Positions 30,876-42,284 of a DNA stretch of 64,000 bases are shown here, piece after piece (within the stretch, counting starts at the first letter, position 1; each line of letters begins with the position of its first letter). The stretch spans positions 744,001 through 808,000 of the forward strand of contig FYEU01000303.1 of the NCBI GenBank assembly GCA_900188575.1, in the 5' to 3' direction. A model generated the notes under the pieces. That model saw only the letters and a program-made list of their open reading frames with translations, made no database searches and had not been told where the DNA came from. The translations under genes were made by a program, and so were the position numbers. Source of the stretch: Geosmithia putterillii. Its lineage: Eukaryota; Ascomycota; Sordariomycetes; Hypocreales; Bionectriaceae.

Positions 30876-31498
30876 ATGGGCAGCGTTGGACACGATTCGC
30901 ATCATCTGATCAGTGCCTAGCCCAGATGCAGGCCACACGGCACAGCATCACTACGTCCTGCGACGAGGCACGCCCGGCTCTTCCTTGAACGGAGAGTATG
31001 ACGACATGCACTCCCTTGGCAGCAGGCAGATCCAAAGATGGCCGCCAAAGCACACGAGGCTGTGTCGTCGCGCGCACGAGGCGGGCCACCGACCCCGCGG
31101 ACGTATATACCCACAGTATGCCCGTACGATGGATCGCATATGGGCGCATCCGAACACACAAAGTTGTTTACGAGATACTACGAGCCAACACTGCTCGGCT
31201 GTACATACATACACATAGCATGGCGTTACGGTTAAAACACACGAGGTCATTTACACACAGCATGCCAGGTAGTTCAGTGTTCTTCTGTATTACTACTATG
31301 CCTTCTTTCCGCTACCGCGCCAATCTGTGTGAACATATGAAAAGAAAATGGCAATGCGTGGATGGGTATGCATGATGAGTCAAAGATCAAACGACGAAAC
31401 AAAGAAAATGACAGTAAAGTCTAGTCCAGTGCAAAACGAACCCAAAAAAAAAAACGCCAAGCTAATATAGAACAAAACAGACAAGGTAAGGCAAGATA
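30876..31498. other. Convergent intergenic region
   Basis: 3' flanks of PSF2 and of the SulP permease. An A-run near 31445 may be part of the permease's 3' end. No gene supported. Confidence 0.45.
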
Positions 31499-34092
31499 TC
31501 ATGGCATACCAGCGGCTGCTCGTGCATCCCTGACTGCCGCATTAACCGCCTCGCTCAGATCGACGTGGAAGAACGGCCTGTCAACACCATGCGTGGTAGC
31601 CATGCCTACCCTCCCGTTCTCCTCCCGACGTCTAGGCGAAGTGGTCGTGGCCAGAGTCTCGCCGTCGCTAGCAGCCGCAGACTCAATATCACTCAAACGC
31701 GGCCGCGGCGGGGCGTTGTGCGTGGTGCTAGGATCAAGGATGTTGGCAATGGTGTAGCTCGGCCTCCACGCCTTGATGGCCCTGCCATTGAGGGCAGAGG
31801 GGTATCCGAAGCCGGCCACGGCGAGGGCCCGCCTGGTCCACCGATTGTGCACATTGGCAAAGTGCACCTCTACCGCGTCTGGGGACGTGTGTCTCTCCAG
31901 AGCGTCGCGGAGGTCCGACAGGCCCTGGATGCACGTCACGTCGAGGTTGTTGACGGATGAGAAGTCGAGGACCAGGGCACGCAGGAGGGGCAGCTCCTCG
32001 GACTCAGCGTCGGAGGGAGTCTTGGCAGCGGTGCGGTCTGGCCGCGGCTCGTTCCACGGCCTGTCCGACTCCTTCTCGTAGTGCTCTTCTGAGGTGCGGC
32101 GTGTGTGCGACATTATGTGTCCGCTTAGAAGAGCCATGTGCATCCCCTGGTTGAGGTAGTTGAGTCCCTCGCCAAAGCGGTAGATGAAGACGCCTGGGTG
32201 GGGGGAGGAGATGGCAATGTCTGGGTTGCAGGCGTCGTGGTCGAGGGGCATGTACACCACGCGGCTGTTGCTGCGGGGTGCGTGGTCATGGTCATCTTCG
32301 CTGTTGCTGTCATCGTCGTCACCGTCCGACATGGAGGAGCCAGATGACTTTGGGGAGGATGAGGATGTTGACGGGCGCTGCTTTTCGACACCGTCTTTGG
32401 AGGTGACGCGACGCACGCGCACGTGTCCGATGAACTGTCCCTTTGTCCTGGCGAGACGGACCAGCAAGACGGCAAATGACAAGGCGATGCCCACATAGAT
32501 GGCCACCTCGAGCGACTCGAACACTGCGAGGGCAACCCCCGCCACCCAGGTAAGGAGGTCCAGGGGCGACAACTGCCAGTACCGGTACAGGTTACGCGGC
32601 GGCGTGAGCAGGTTGCATACGGCGTGGATGATGAGCCCTGCCAGGGCAGCCTTGGGGATGTACTGGAACACGACGGTGAGGGCGTACAGCGCCAATATGA
32701 GGACCCCCGCACTCAGAAAGCTGGCGAGAGGGGATCGCACACCCGCCTTGGACAGGACGGCGGACGCACCAAACGACCCGGTGCAGACGTACCCGCCCAC
32801 AAAGGGGCTGAAGAGATTGGCGGAGCCGAGGGCGACAATCTCCTGTGAGGGCTCGACGGTGTAGCCGTACAGGCGGCCCATGGACTTGGAGATGGCGATG
32901 TGCTCGATGATGAGGATGATGCAGATGGCCGGGAGCTCCGGGAGGATGAGGGTCACTAGGTTCATGTCGGGCGAGGGCACGCCGGCCTTCTGGAAGCCCG
33001 GGTCGATGTGGCCCACGACGCGGAAGGGGGAGTTCTCGAGCGAGCGGGTCCGGTTGACGAGGAAGCTGACGAGGATGAAGAGGAGCATGACAAAGGTCAT
33101 GCGCATCGACGACAGGAGGGACCACATGCGCTTGCGGGACGGCTGGCGCCTCTCCATGAAGGCGCAGAGATCGCGCAGGGCGAATAGCAGGGCGATGGAC
33201 GAGAGCCCGATGGCAGCGTCCATGCGCGCCTGCGGAAGGCCCCGCAGCGTGGCGATGATGACCTTGTAGGGAGACTCGCGCGTGTTGATGCCTGGGATTC
33301 CCAGGGCGGTAGGCACCTGGGTGCACATGATGGTGATGCTGGCGGCTGTGACAAAGGCCGAGATGGGAATGTAGGGGATGAACTCGATGATCCAGCCGAG
33401 ACGGAGCAGACCGAAGAAGAGCATCACGCAGCCGGACAGGAGACTGAGAGTATGGGCGACGTCCTCGTTTGTATACCGACCGGGCTGGTGCTCCTGGATG
33501 CGGCCGACGACTTGGCCGACGAGGAGGGAACCCACGGCGGTGGCCTAGAAAGTCAGTCAGCTTTACGGTTCTGTCCTTTTTCTTTTCCTTGGATCCCCCC
33601 TTTCTTCTTCTTCTTTTTCCACTTCTTGGGTGTGAGACTTACACCAATGACTATATCCTTGGATGTGCCAAACAGCCAGTACAGCGCGGCTCCCGTGAAC
33701 GAGGTGTACAGCCCATACGCGGGCGACAGCTGTGCGAGCGCAGCGTAGGCCATGGCCTGGGGCACGATGACGAGACCAATGGTGATCCCGGCGATGGAGT
33801 CACCCAGCAGCCAGGCAAGGCAGTACCGCCGCAGCCACGACGCAGCGGGGAACAAGCCACGGACGTAGCGGGCGGCGCCGGCGCGCGTGGGAGCCAGATC
33901 GCGCAGGAATTCGGCCACGCTGGGCTCGGGCTCGAAGAAGGCGTCAGCCGGGTCGAGCGTGTCGTAGGCCCGTCTGTCGAGGTCGGTGGGTTGGCGGGCG
34001 TAGCGGTCGTCGACGTCGATGCCCAGAACACGACGGGTCAGGAAGTCTCCTACCCGCGAGGGGAGGGAGCGGTCCTGGTCCTGGCTAGCCAT
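31499..34092 (-). CDS. SulP-family anion permease with STAS domain
   Basis: Two exons read leftwards: 34092-33643 and 33544-31499; 831 aa. The membrane domain has the SulP pattern: GITIGLVIVPQAMAYAALAQ in the first helices, then LSPAYGLYTSFTGAALYWLF and SKDIVIGATAVGSLLVGQVV across the splice joint, and the substrate-gate region NLFSPFVGGYVCTGSFGASA. The C-terminal STAS domain includes LPLLRALVLDFSSVNNLDVT and LSDLRDALERHT. Between them is an insertion rich in Ser, Asp and His (around residue 560-600; DGDDDDSNSEDDHDHAPRSN). Fungal SulP proteins mostly import sulfate by proton symport at the plasma membrane; others carry molybdate or act at the vacuole. The family fit is firm, the substrate is not. 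The length is typical. Confidence 0.93.
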
Positions 34093-36249
34093 GGTGCAGA
34101 CATGTATTTTGCAAGAGTGATCTTCTTCTCTCAGTTTTTCCGGGAGTTTACACACAAGACGTCGAGGAGTCACGAGGGATCAAACACATGAAAAAGGAGA
34201 AGAGTCGTAGAGAAGCAACGAGAGTATTACAGGGTCGTGTGATATGTATACGACACCTTTTGAGAATAAATGACACATGGCAAAGCAGAAGGAAAGGAAC
34301 CTGGAGAAGACTGGCCCGGGGGACGGGGAAAAAAAGGTTTGCTTCGCTGTACGTGGTAAGACAACTCGGCCGGCTGGCGGGTGGGAGGATAAAGAGGCTA
34401 TCGGCGGGCGGGCACCGAGTCAAAGTCTTGGCTTGGGCAAGGGGCATTGGGGTATTGGGGCACACTCGGACCACAGGCCGGTATGGATCGCCGACAGGGG
34501 ATCAGTCTCATCGATACTACGAGTATTAACCAAGTACTAAGTATTATGACTGTGATTCATGATTCATGATTCATGGATGATGTTCATGTACATTTGGGTG
34601 ACGCTGTTGTTCTTGGCTCATCTGGGGAAAGGGGAGATTCGAGGCCTTCTTCGCACCTTCCCCAGAGTGACGGGCGCTCCTTCCCTGGTCAGTTCTGACC
34701 GCCCCGGGACTCGGGAAGGGGCTACCGATGCTCCTTCCAGATCATGGCCGCTAGATTGACGAGACTAGTAGTACTTCACACAGATAAAGCATATTACTAG
34801 TAGAGTACGAGCAATAGAAAGAAGAGATCCGAATACCAAATACTTGGAAACCTTCAATTGCGGTCCTTCAATTGTCTCCCCGTCGTGGCGATTGGCCAGT
34901 GCTCCGAAACAATGCTTGGCATTCAACTTGGCCGATCGTGGATGGGCCCGGGACGGCTGTCGTCGGTCCTCGGCCAAGCCACACCCGGAGCACAACCGGG
35001 CGACCTGGACCGGCCAATGGCCAGACAGCTCAAGGTCAAGACTGGTCCTGCTTCACTCACTAAATCAATACTTTTAATATTGAAAACATGTATGGTCACC
35101 ATTGATTTTCTTCACTGTGGCCCTGCGTTTCCCGTCTCCGGACAGTCGGAGCATATCTCACAGTATGCATGTAGACTGCCCGGTTCTCGTATCGCCCCCC
35201 GACGCCGACGTCCCGGTCCGCCCCAAAAGTTCCCGCCCAACCGCTGCACCGTCGGGTCGTCGGCCCCTCCGAAATGTCGGACATGGCTTTTATTTTAAGC
35301 TTGATTTCCTACAGCGCCACCATGCTGTCTCACGTGTCTTACCTTTGTATTGCAATTTACAAGTACGCTGTGATCTATTGAATTGGCAGATGCAGACGCG
35401 GATACAAATGGGCATGATGCCACATGTTCTGCATGTAATGCGACGCCCCGGGCACATACCGAGACAGCCGTAGATCACAATACGGGTACACTACTCGACT
35501 ACGTCTTCTACTCTTGACGTATCAGTATCACCATGACAAGTACACTCTTGATATGTCCATCAATGCCCAAGTGCCAGGCAGGCAAACAGGCCACAAGTCC
35601 AGAACGAAGGCTTATTTCCTCTTGGCTTCCTCCGCCTACCCTGCCGTTACTTGGCACCCGGTCTTCCCCGGACTGCATACTCCGTGCTCACTTCAAGTTA
35701 ATCGTATCCACCCCCAGACCTGACCAGACAGGATAGCCCAGTCGGCTCGTCGGTGCAATCAAAAGTTTAATATTAGCCTGTACAGAGACTAAGAGGCGCA
35801 GCATCTGGCGCGAGATACGAGTCAACGTTACCTGGAGCCCGTGCACATACTCATACTCGTACGAGTGCTCGTACCAGTATCTGTACCAGCACAGTCATTG
35901 TACATGTATCACCTCGAGGACAACCTTGACTAGCCGTGCAACTTGGCAACTCACGCGGATCCGTCGGCGGCCTCTCGCCTTCCTCAATCTCAAGGGGGGT
36001 ATGACTGACACCTTGTATATCCTGAGATATTCTAGGGTGTCTCTCCTGCGGAATGTACAATCGGGATATAGTAGTCATAGACATGTGCCAAGATACTGAC
36101 GACGTGGCGCTCCTATTCTTAAATCTTCAATCATAATCTCATTTGAATTGTCTCGATGTGCTGTCCGAGCTCATGTCTATCTACAAGGGCCCCTTGCCCG
36201 TTCCATCATGTTTTGATTCTCTGTTACCTTCCTCCTTCTTCTCACTCCC
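34093..36249. other. Long intergenic region (about 2.2 kb)
   Basis: No supportable gene. Frames are short and lack family features. The sequence includes GATTCATGATTCATGATTCATGG direct repeats near 34555-34577, but no element ends. It holds the permease promoter on the left and the ALG9 3' flank on the right. Confidence 0.45.
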
Positions 36250-38280
36250 TCACACATTATGTCCCTTCTTCCTCTGGAGGAGACAGTGCTTCCCCCACTT
36301 GCGCCTAAACTTTTCCGGCACAACGGGCAGATCGGGCACCCACAGCGTCCGGGCGAGGATGTGCGTGTCCGCCGCGTCCAGGAACGGCTCACAGTGGACC
36401 ACGTCCCAGTTCTCCGTGTCAGAGATGTAGTCGGGCTCGTTAGGTGGGTACGGCGGCTGCCTCGAGGGGTAGTGCGTGTCCACGAGAAACGAGCACGCGC
36501 GCAGGTCGACGTACTTGCTCATATCCTCCTCGTTGCGGTCGTTGAAGCCGCTCGTGGGCAGCCACGTGCCGGGCCAGAAGCCAAAGCCCTCGCTGGGCTC
36601 TGCAAACTCGCCGGGTAGGAGGCCGCGGAACTCGGACCGCACAAACTTGGCGTGCATATCGCGCGGCAAGAAGTAGGACGACGGGAAGCGGTACCATTCC
36701 TTGCCAAAGCAAACAAAGTCGCCCTCTTCGCCGAGGGTTACAGACTTCTGTTCGCCTGTGGCAGAAGGAGAAGCAGTGAAAGTCCACAGGGGCTTGTACA
36801 CTGCCAGAGGCGCGCCGTAGCCCGAGTATATGCCGTAGATGCGGGTGAGGCCGAGCAGGGTGGACGAACCGAGGACCGCCGCCACGCCGAAGAGCTTGAG
36901 GCGTGCGGGGACCTTGCCAATCAGGGTCTTTGGGTCTGATTCGCCCAGGGCCGTCAGGAGGATGTGCAGCGACAGCGACGCATTGAGCGCCAGGAACGGG
37001 TACACGGGGTACATGAAGCGCTCCTCCTTGTGGGGCTGGCTGGTGAAGATGGCGAGCCACATGTAAAAGGGCGTGACGAAGACAATGGTGCGCAGGCCCG
37101 ACTTGAAGCCCTGGTTCGACGGTGCCACAAGCTTCTGGAGTATGAAGAGAGGCAGTGACACAAGCGCCAGGATAAACCAGATGTTGAAGTTGAGCAGGAG
37201 GTTCTTGAAGTAAAAGTGCCACGGCTCCACGCCATATAGCTCCGGCCCCCCGCTAGACGAGAAGATATTGTACCAGACAATGTTCAACGCGGCACTCACG
37301 GGCTCCTTGTAAAAGAAGAGGTTGATGAAGAAGTCGAAAAGCTATGTTTCATGTCAGTAAGCTGTTTCCTCTTTTTTCTTCTTCTTGCGTATTGCAATCG
37401 ATCAATCACTTACTACAACCATCACACCGCCAACGACACCCCTCGCAACGCGGATAAACGACTCAAACATGGCCGTCTTGTCGCCAAACACAATCACGGC
37501 AGCCTCCTCGAGGACAAACGGCGCGCACAGGGCCGCGGCAAACGGCCAGCCCAGCACGCCCGCGACGGCGAACCAGAAGATGCCCTGGGCCGTCTTGAGC
37601 CCGCCGCGCCAGTTCATAAAGGCCGTCGCACCAAGCATGCACATGGGCATGGCGAAGCTGGACGGCAGGAACGCAGCGCTGGCGTGGAAGTTGCCCGGGC
37701 TCGTGATGGTGGCGATGAGGAAGAAGAAGCCTATACGGCTGTTGATGGTGGTGCTCATGGACAAGTACATAAGGGTCTGGCAGAGGGCACAGACAAAAGC
37801 GAGGCAGTACCTGACAAAGTAGAACTCATTGACCTTGTTGGACTGCGGCAGCAGACGCCTGATGTTGCCGGCCACGGCGTGCAGCCCCACGTACGCCCAG
37901 CTGCGGATGGCATAGTCGGGCGAGTACTCCCATGTCTGCAGACCGTACCCGTGCGACAGGTAGTGTGCCGGCTCCCAGTAGTTGAAGGTCTCGTCGCAGT
38001 CCTGGATCGGGGCGAAGAGGGCGGCGGCCAGGTTGGCGGCGAGGAAGCAGTAGAAGGCGCGAATGGGTTCGACGGCGTACGGGCTGGGGGCTCTGTTTGA
38101 CGAACAGGTTAGCTTTTGGGTTCAACCCTCAACATTCGACCAAGCACAGTACCACCTCGTGGAGAGTCTGTCTGTCGGTCCATCTGCTTCTGCTGCTTAC
38201 TTCTTCTTGGCATGAGCTGCACTCGGGTGCACAAACTCTCGGTGCTCGTGCGCCGGTGGCGATGGTTCGACGGGAGGCAT
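36250..38280 (-). CDS. ALG9: Alpha-1,2-mannosyltransferase ALG9
   Basis: Three exons read leftwards: 38280-38201, 38092-37414, 37341-36250; 616 aa. ALG9 adds two mannoses to the dolichol-linked oligosaccharide in the ER lumen (GT22 family). The GT22 signature is present: IQDCDETFNYWEPAHYLSHG with the catalytic D-E in the first luminal loop, then GLQTWEYSPDYAIRSWAYVG. Many hydrophobic segments follow, and HKEERFMYPVYPFLALNASL is a conserved GT22 motif. Near the C-terminus RTLWVPDLPVVPEKFRRKWG precedes a basic tail. All splice sites are canonical (GTAAGC, GTAAGT; CAG, TAG) and the joints keep frame. ALG12 and the GPI mannosyltransferases share the fold, but the sequence around the DE motif and the length favour ALG9. 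Confidence 0.93.
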
Positions 38281-38947
38281 GGCGACGGTGCGACTAATCT
38301 GAAGCTGAGGCAGAGATCGCAGCTGTCATACACCAACGAGGGTGGAGAAGGAGAGTTTGGGAAAACTATGCGTTGAAGCTGTCCGTTCTCTCGACTTCCA
38401 TGGATCTGTTCTGTTCTGTTGGGGAAGGAAGGCGGCGGGAAGCAACAGCTCGCCTCAACTAGCTGCTGCCCGCTCCTGCCCGCTGCTGTCCATTGGGCGG
38501 CGGGCAATTAATTGCTGGATGGAGTATGCACTGCGGGATTGATGAGCCCGTGGCCGTTGATCGCTGTAGAGTCTCACGCTACAGGCGTCGAGGGCGCTGT
38601 CGGTGAGCATCTGACAGCGCCTGTTACCTGTACCCTCTCCGGGTGGCTCTGTAGGTACCGCTGGATTTGGCCTTTGGTGGGGTCAGTCCATCAATTCAGT
38701 TCAGTTCCTCTCCGGCCAAGGCGGGGCGCTAATGCAAGCGGCCTTCATGACTTGGAGTCTTGACTTTTTTTTTTTTTGCGTCCAAGGTTTGAAGGGTCTT
38801 TTAACTCTTTCCCCCACCATAATCCCAACATCATCTTTCCTACATATATGTTTGCCCTTGATTTCGATCAACACTTCTCTTGAAATCAGACACATTACAG
38901 GGCCCTACATCTCCAATTCCCCCCTTCGAATCGAAACAGCCATAGCC
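38281..38947. other. Divergent promoter region ALG9 / NAF1
   Basis: Contains a 12-base poly-T (about 38766-38777) and a pyrimidine-rich leader before NAF1. No gene. Confidence 0.55.
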
Positions 38948-40720
38948 ATGTCCGGCTTCCAGATCCCTGGCCTGGGCAACGCCAAGCCAGGCGAGAAGCT
39001 GCCGCCTCTTCCCCTTCCCACCGACCAGACCACGACAGCCCCGACGAACAGCTCAGAAGATGTCCAGATCGCAGACGCACCGGCTGCGACGACGACCGAG
39101 CAGACCAAGCCCCAAGATGCCCAGCCCCCCCAGACCACGACAGACCAGCAGCCGCCGCAGGAGCAGAACCCCGACTCCATGGCCGTTGACCAGCCCGCCA
39201 GCCCGCCCTCGTTGACGGGAGCCCTCGAGGCCATGCTGGGCGGTCTTCCCGGCGAAGATGCCGAGGCAGCACTAGCACAGGCCCAGGGTGGCCAGCAGGC
39301 ACCGGCAGAAGGACAGCCTCAGCAGGAGGGAGAGGCTCCGAACGCGAACGAGCACCCAGAATGGGAGGCCGACTCCTCGCCGTACGTGTCGTCGTCCGAG
39401 GTATCGTCAACCTCGTCCGAGTCGTCATCCGACGAAGACTCCGATGACGAGGGCTACGAGCTCCTGGGCGTGCAGGAGACGGCGCGCATGCTCATGGAGG
39501 CCGAGGGCGGCGGGTCAGATGACGAGGGCGGCGGCCGGTCCGGTCCCGGCGGCACGCCCGCGCACCTGCGCACCAAGAACGAGCAGGCCGAGGAGGCGCC
39601 CCCGCGGCCCGAGGTGACCATCACGCCCGAGATGAAGGTCGAGGAGCTGGGCGCCATCGAGCACATCGTCGGCGACATGGTGCTCGTCAAGGCCTTCACC
39701 CCCGGCGAGTACCAGGTCCTCGACTCCGGGTCCGTCCTGTGCAACGCCGACCGCGTCGTCATCGGCGCCGTCGCCGAGACCATCGGCAAGGTCGTCCAGC
39801 CCATGTACACGGTGCGCTACGCCTCCGCTGATGAGCCCGCCCAGCTCGGCCTCGCCGTCGGCACGAAGGTCTACTACCCCGTCGACCACGCCTCCTTCGT
39901 CTTCACCGAGCCCCTCAAGAACCTCAAGGGCTCCGACGCCTCCAACCTGCACGACGAGGAGGTCGGCGACGACGAGATGGAGTTCTCCGACGACGAGAAG
40001 GAGGCCGAGTACAAGCGCTCCCTCAAGGACAAGAAGCGCAAGAAGACGGCTGCCGCCCGCGGAGGCGCCGCCGGTCCCAGCGCCAACGGCCACGGCCCCC
40101 ACCCCCTCAGACAGGAGATGGGTCCCTCCGGCGAGCTCAACTACGACGACGACGACGGCCCCTACCGCCCGCTCACCCGCCCCCCGGGCTTCGGCGGCGG
40201 TCCCGTCTCCCAGGAGACCTACGAGCCGCACCCTCCGCGCGGCAACTTCCGCGGCGGTGGTCGTGGCGGTCGTGGAGGACGTGGTCGCGGCGGCAACAAC
40301 AGGGGCAGGGACAACAACCGGGACAACGGCTACTCCCGCCCCGCCGGTGGCAACAGCGCACCGCCGCCCCAATATCAGCAGCAGCATCAGCAGCAGCACC
40401 AGCCGCAGCCTCAGCAGAACTCCTTTGTGCCCCCTCCCCCACCTGGATGGCAGCCCGGCGCGGCCCCCGCCCTGCCCAACTTTGGCATCAACCTCCCTGG
40501 ATGGCCGCAGCAGGGCGGTGCTGCCGCTGCCGCCGCCGCGCCCCCCGCACCTCCCGGGTGGCCTGCTGCAGTCCAGCCGCAAGCTCAGCAGCCCCAGGCG
40601 CAGCAGCCTCAGGGACAGAATGCGTTTATGAACCCGGCTCTGTTGGCGGCCCTGATGAGCCACATGCAGCAGCAGCAGCAGCAGCAGCCGCAGTGGCCGC
40701 CTGGAGGACAGGGACAGTGA
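38948..40720 (+). CDS. NAF1: H/ACA snoRNP assembly factor NAF1
   Basis: Single exon, 590 aa, ATG at 38948 (MSGFQIPGLGNAKPGEKLPP). NAF1 binds the Cbf5 module in nascent H/ACA particles and is later replaced by Gar1. The conserved Gar1/Naf1 RNA-binding core lies near residues 230-370: MKVEELGAIEHIVGDMVLVK, LDSGSVLCNADRVVIGAVAE, TIGKVVQPMYTVRY and GTKVYYPVDHASFVFT. The N-terminus has Pro/Gln/Thr-rich and Ser/Asp/Glu-rich stretches. After the core come an acidic-basic linker (DEKEAEYKRSLKDKKRKK), an RGG-like region (GGGRGGRGGRGRGGNNRGRD) and a Gln/Pro-rich tail with an eight-Gln run near the end, usual for fungal NAF1. GAR1 itself is much smaller. CAG repeats at 40668-40687 encode polyGln and may vary between strains. 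Confidence 0.92.
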   Translation: MSGFQIPGLGNAKPGEKLPPLPLPTDQTTTAPTNSSEDVQIADAPAATTTEQTKPQDAQPPQTTTDQQPPQEQNPDSMAVDQPASPPSLTGALEAMLGGLPGEDAEAALAQAQGGQQAPAEGQPQQEGEAPNANEHPEWEADSSPYVSSSEVSSTSSESSSDEDSDDEGYELLGVQETARMLMEAEGGGSDDEGGGRSGPGGTPAHLRTKNEQAEEAPPRPEVTITPEMKVEELGAIEHIVGDMVLVKAFTPGEYQVLDSGSVLCNADRVVIGAVAETIGKVVQPMYTVRYASADEPAQLGLAVGTKVYYPVDHASFVFTEPLKNLKGSDASNLHDEEVGDDEMEFSDDEKEAEYKRSLKDKKRKKTAAARGGAAGPSANGHGPHPLRQEMGPSGELNYDDDDGPYRPLTRPPGFGGGPVSQETYEPHPPRGNFRGGGRGGRGGRGRGGNNRGRDNNRDNGYSRPAGGNSAPPPQYQQQHQQQHQPQPQQNSFVPPPPPGWQPGAAPALPNFGINLPGWPQQGGAAAAAAAPPAPPGWPAAVQPQAQQPQAQQPQGQNAFMNPALLAALMSHMQQQQQQQPQWPPGGQGQ

Positions 40721-41021
40721 TGATGTCACGACGATGAAAAGGAAAATTTGTATAGACTTGTGTTTGTTTGGTTTTATATATTTGGGATAATAGACGCATA
40801 CAAAATGATACCCCCAAGTTGACATGTTCATTTGGCACTGGAATCGGTGAGATCAATTTGGCTTATGATTGACTCTACTCGTACTAAACTAGAGTGATAA
40901 GGTCATGCGTAAATCAGGTGCTGAAAAAAAAACAAAGGCACATGGCTGTTGATGCAATTCTTTGAATGGGAAATGCCAGATTATAGGGTATCTGTTAATA
41001 CCTCGCTACAGCCGACTGGAT
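40721..41021. other. Convergent intergenic region
   Basis: AT-rich 3' flanks of NAF1 and the M28 peptidase gene, including an A-run near 40926. No gene. Confidence 0.55.
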
Positions 41022-42284
41022 CTACAGCTCGCTGGGCTCCTGGGCCTTGCCGTAAAAGTCGTAGTGGGCAAGCTCGTAGACGAGGCCGAGGGTCATGCGG
41101 GCGTGCTGCAGCATGTGGTCAAAGGAGAGGTACTCGATCTTGTCATCGCCAGTGTGGATGTTGGGGTCCGAGTTCTCAAAGGCAGACTCAATGACAAAGG
41201 CGGAGGGGTAGCCGGCCTTGGAGGCGGAGGCGTGGTCGGAGCAGGCGTAGCCGCACTTGGTCTCGACCCAGGGGATGGAGCAGTACTGCTCGATGACCTT
41301 CTTGATGAAGGCGGTGAGGCCCTCGTCGACGAAGTCGGTGATGACGCCGACGCTCTCGGGCAGGCCGGCGTCGAGCGTCTTCTGGACGAAGCCCGTCATG
41401 TCCTGCTGGAGCATGGCCTTGACGTCGCGGCCGACCTGCTCGTACTCCTGGAAGATGGCGCGGCTGCCGAGCAGGCCGCCCTCCTCGGCCGAGTACCAGT
41501 GGAACTCGATGGTGTTCTGGGCCTTGCCGGCGACGACGTCCTCGGAGGCGAGCAGCGCGGCGAAGGCCTCGAGGATGGTGACGGTGCCGCTGCCGTCATC
41601 GTCGGCGCCCGGGGCGGCCAGCACGGACGGGAACCACAGGTTCATCGAGTCCTGGTGGGCGCCGATGACGACCGTCGTGTTGGTCTGGCCGGGGATGGTG
41701 GCGATGACCGAGTGCTGCTTCCACTTGTGGGGGAAGCTCTCGGCGTGAACGGCGCCCGAGGCCCCCGCCTCGTCGATGATGGACCGCACCTTCTCCAGCA
41801 CCCAGTCCGACGACTGCAGGCCGTAGTCAGACTCGTAGTAGCGCGTGTGGAAGCTCGTCAGCTTCTCCAGGTGCGTCCGCATCGTCCCCTTGTCGAGGCG
41901 CTTGGCCAGCGGACCCACCTCGTCCTGGTGGCTGCACTCGGCGGGGAACGTCACGGGCGAGAGGGCCTCGACGTGCTTGGTGCCCAGCGACTGGGTGTCG
42001 GTGATGTCCATGAAGTTCTGGCCGTTCTACAGTACGGTATCCATCGTCAGTTATCATCACTATTCCATCAATCAATCATGTGTCTTGTCTGTAGAACGCA
42101 CCCTTCGCAGCTCCCACTTCTCCTCCTGCGTCACCCGCCTCACGTCGCCCGGAGCCAGCTCGACGAGGAACGTCTCATCCTTTGCGGGGAAGAGCTCGAC
42201 ATGGTCGCCCTCCGTGGGGGGGATGAAGCGAGCGGCGGCGGTCTGCAGGCCAGCTGCGACAAGGGGGATATAGGAGAACTTCAT
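41022..42284 (-). CDS. Secreted M28 leucine aminopeptidase
   Basis: Two exons read leftwards: 42284-42102 and 42026-41022; 395 aa. The donor (GTGCGT) is less usual but the joint is phase 0 and the TAG acceptor is good. The N-terminus MKFSYIPLVAAGLQTAAARF is a signal peptide followed by a propeptide. The M28E zinc site is complete: His in VVIGAHQDSMN, bridging Asp in PGADDDGSGTVT, general base Glu-Glu in WYSAEEGGLLGS, Asp in QQDMTG and His in CSDHASASKAGYPS. Two Cys (in ETKCGYACSDHA) probably form the family disulfide. This matches the LAP1-type extracellular aminopeptidases of filamentous fungi, which release N-terminal hydrophobic residues and help in protein use outside the cell. Confidence 0.93.

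Noticed and set aside
39515..40831. 438-codon minus-strand frame opposite NAF1
   Set aside because: Antisense to the conserved NAF1 core; low-complexity.
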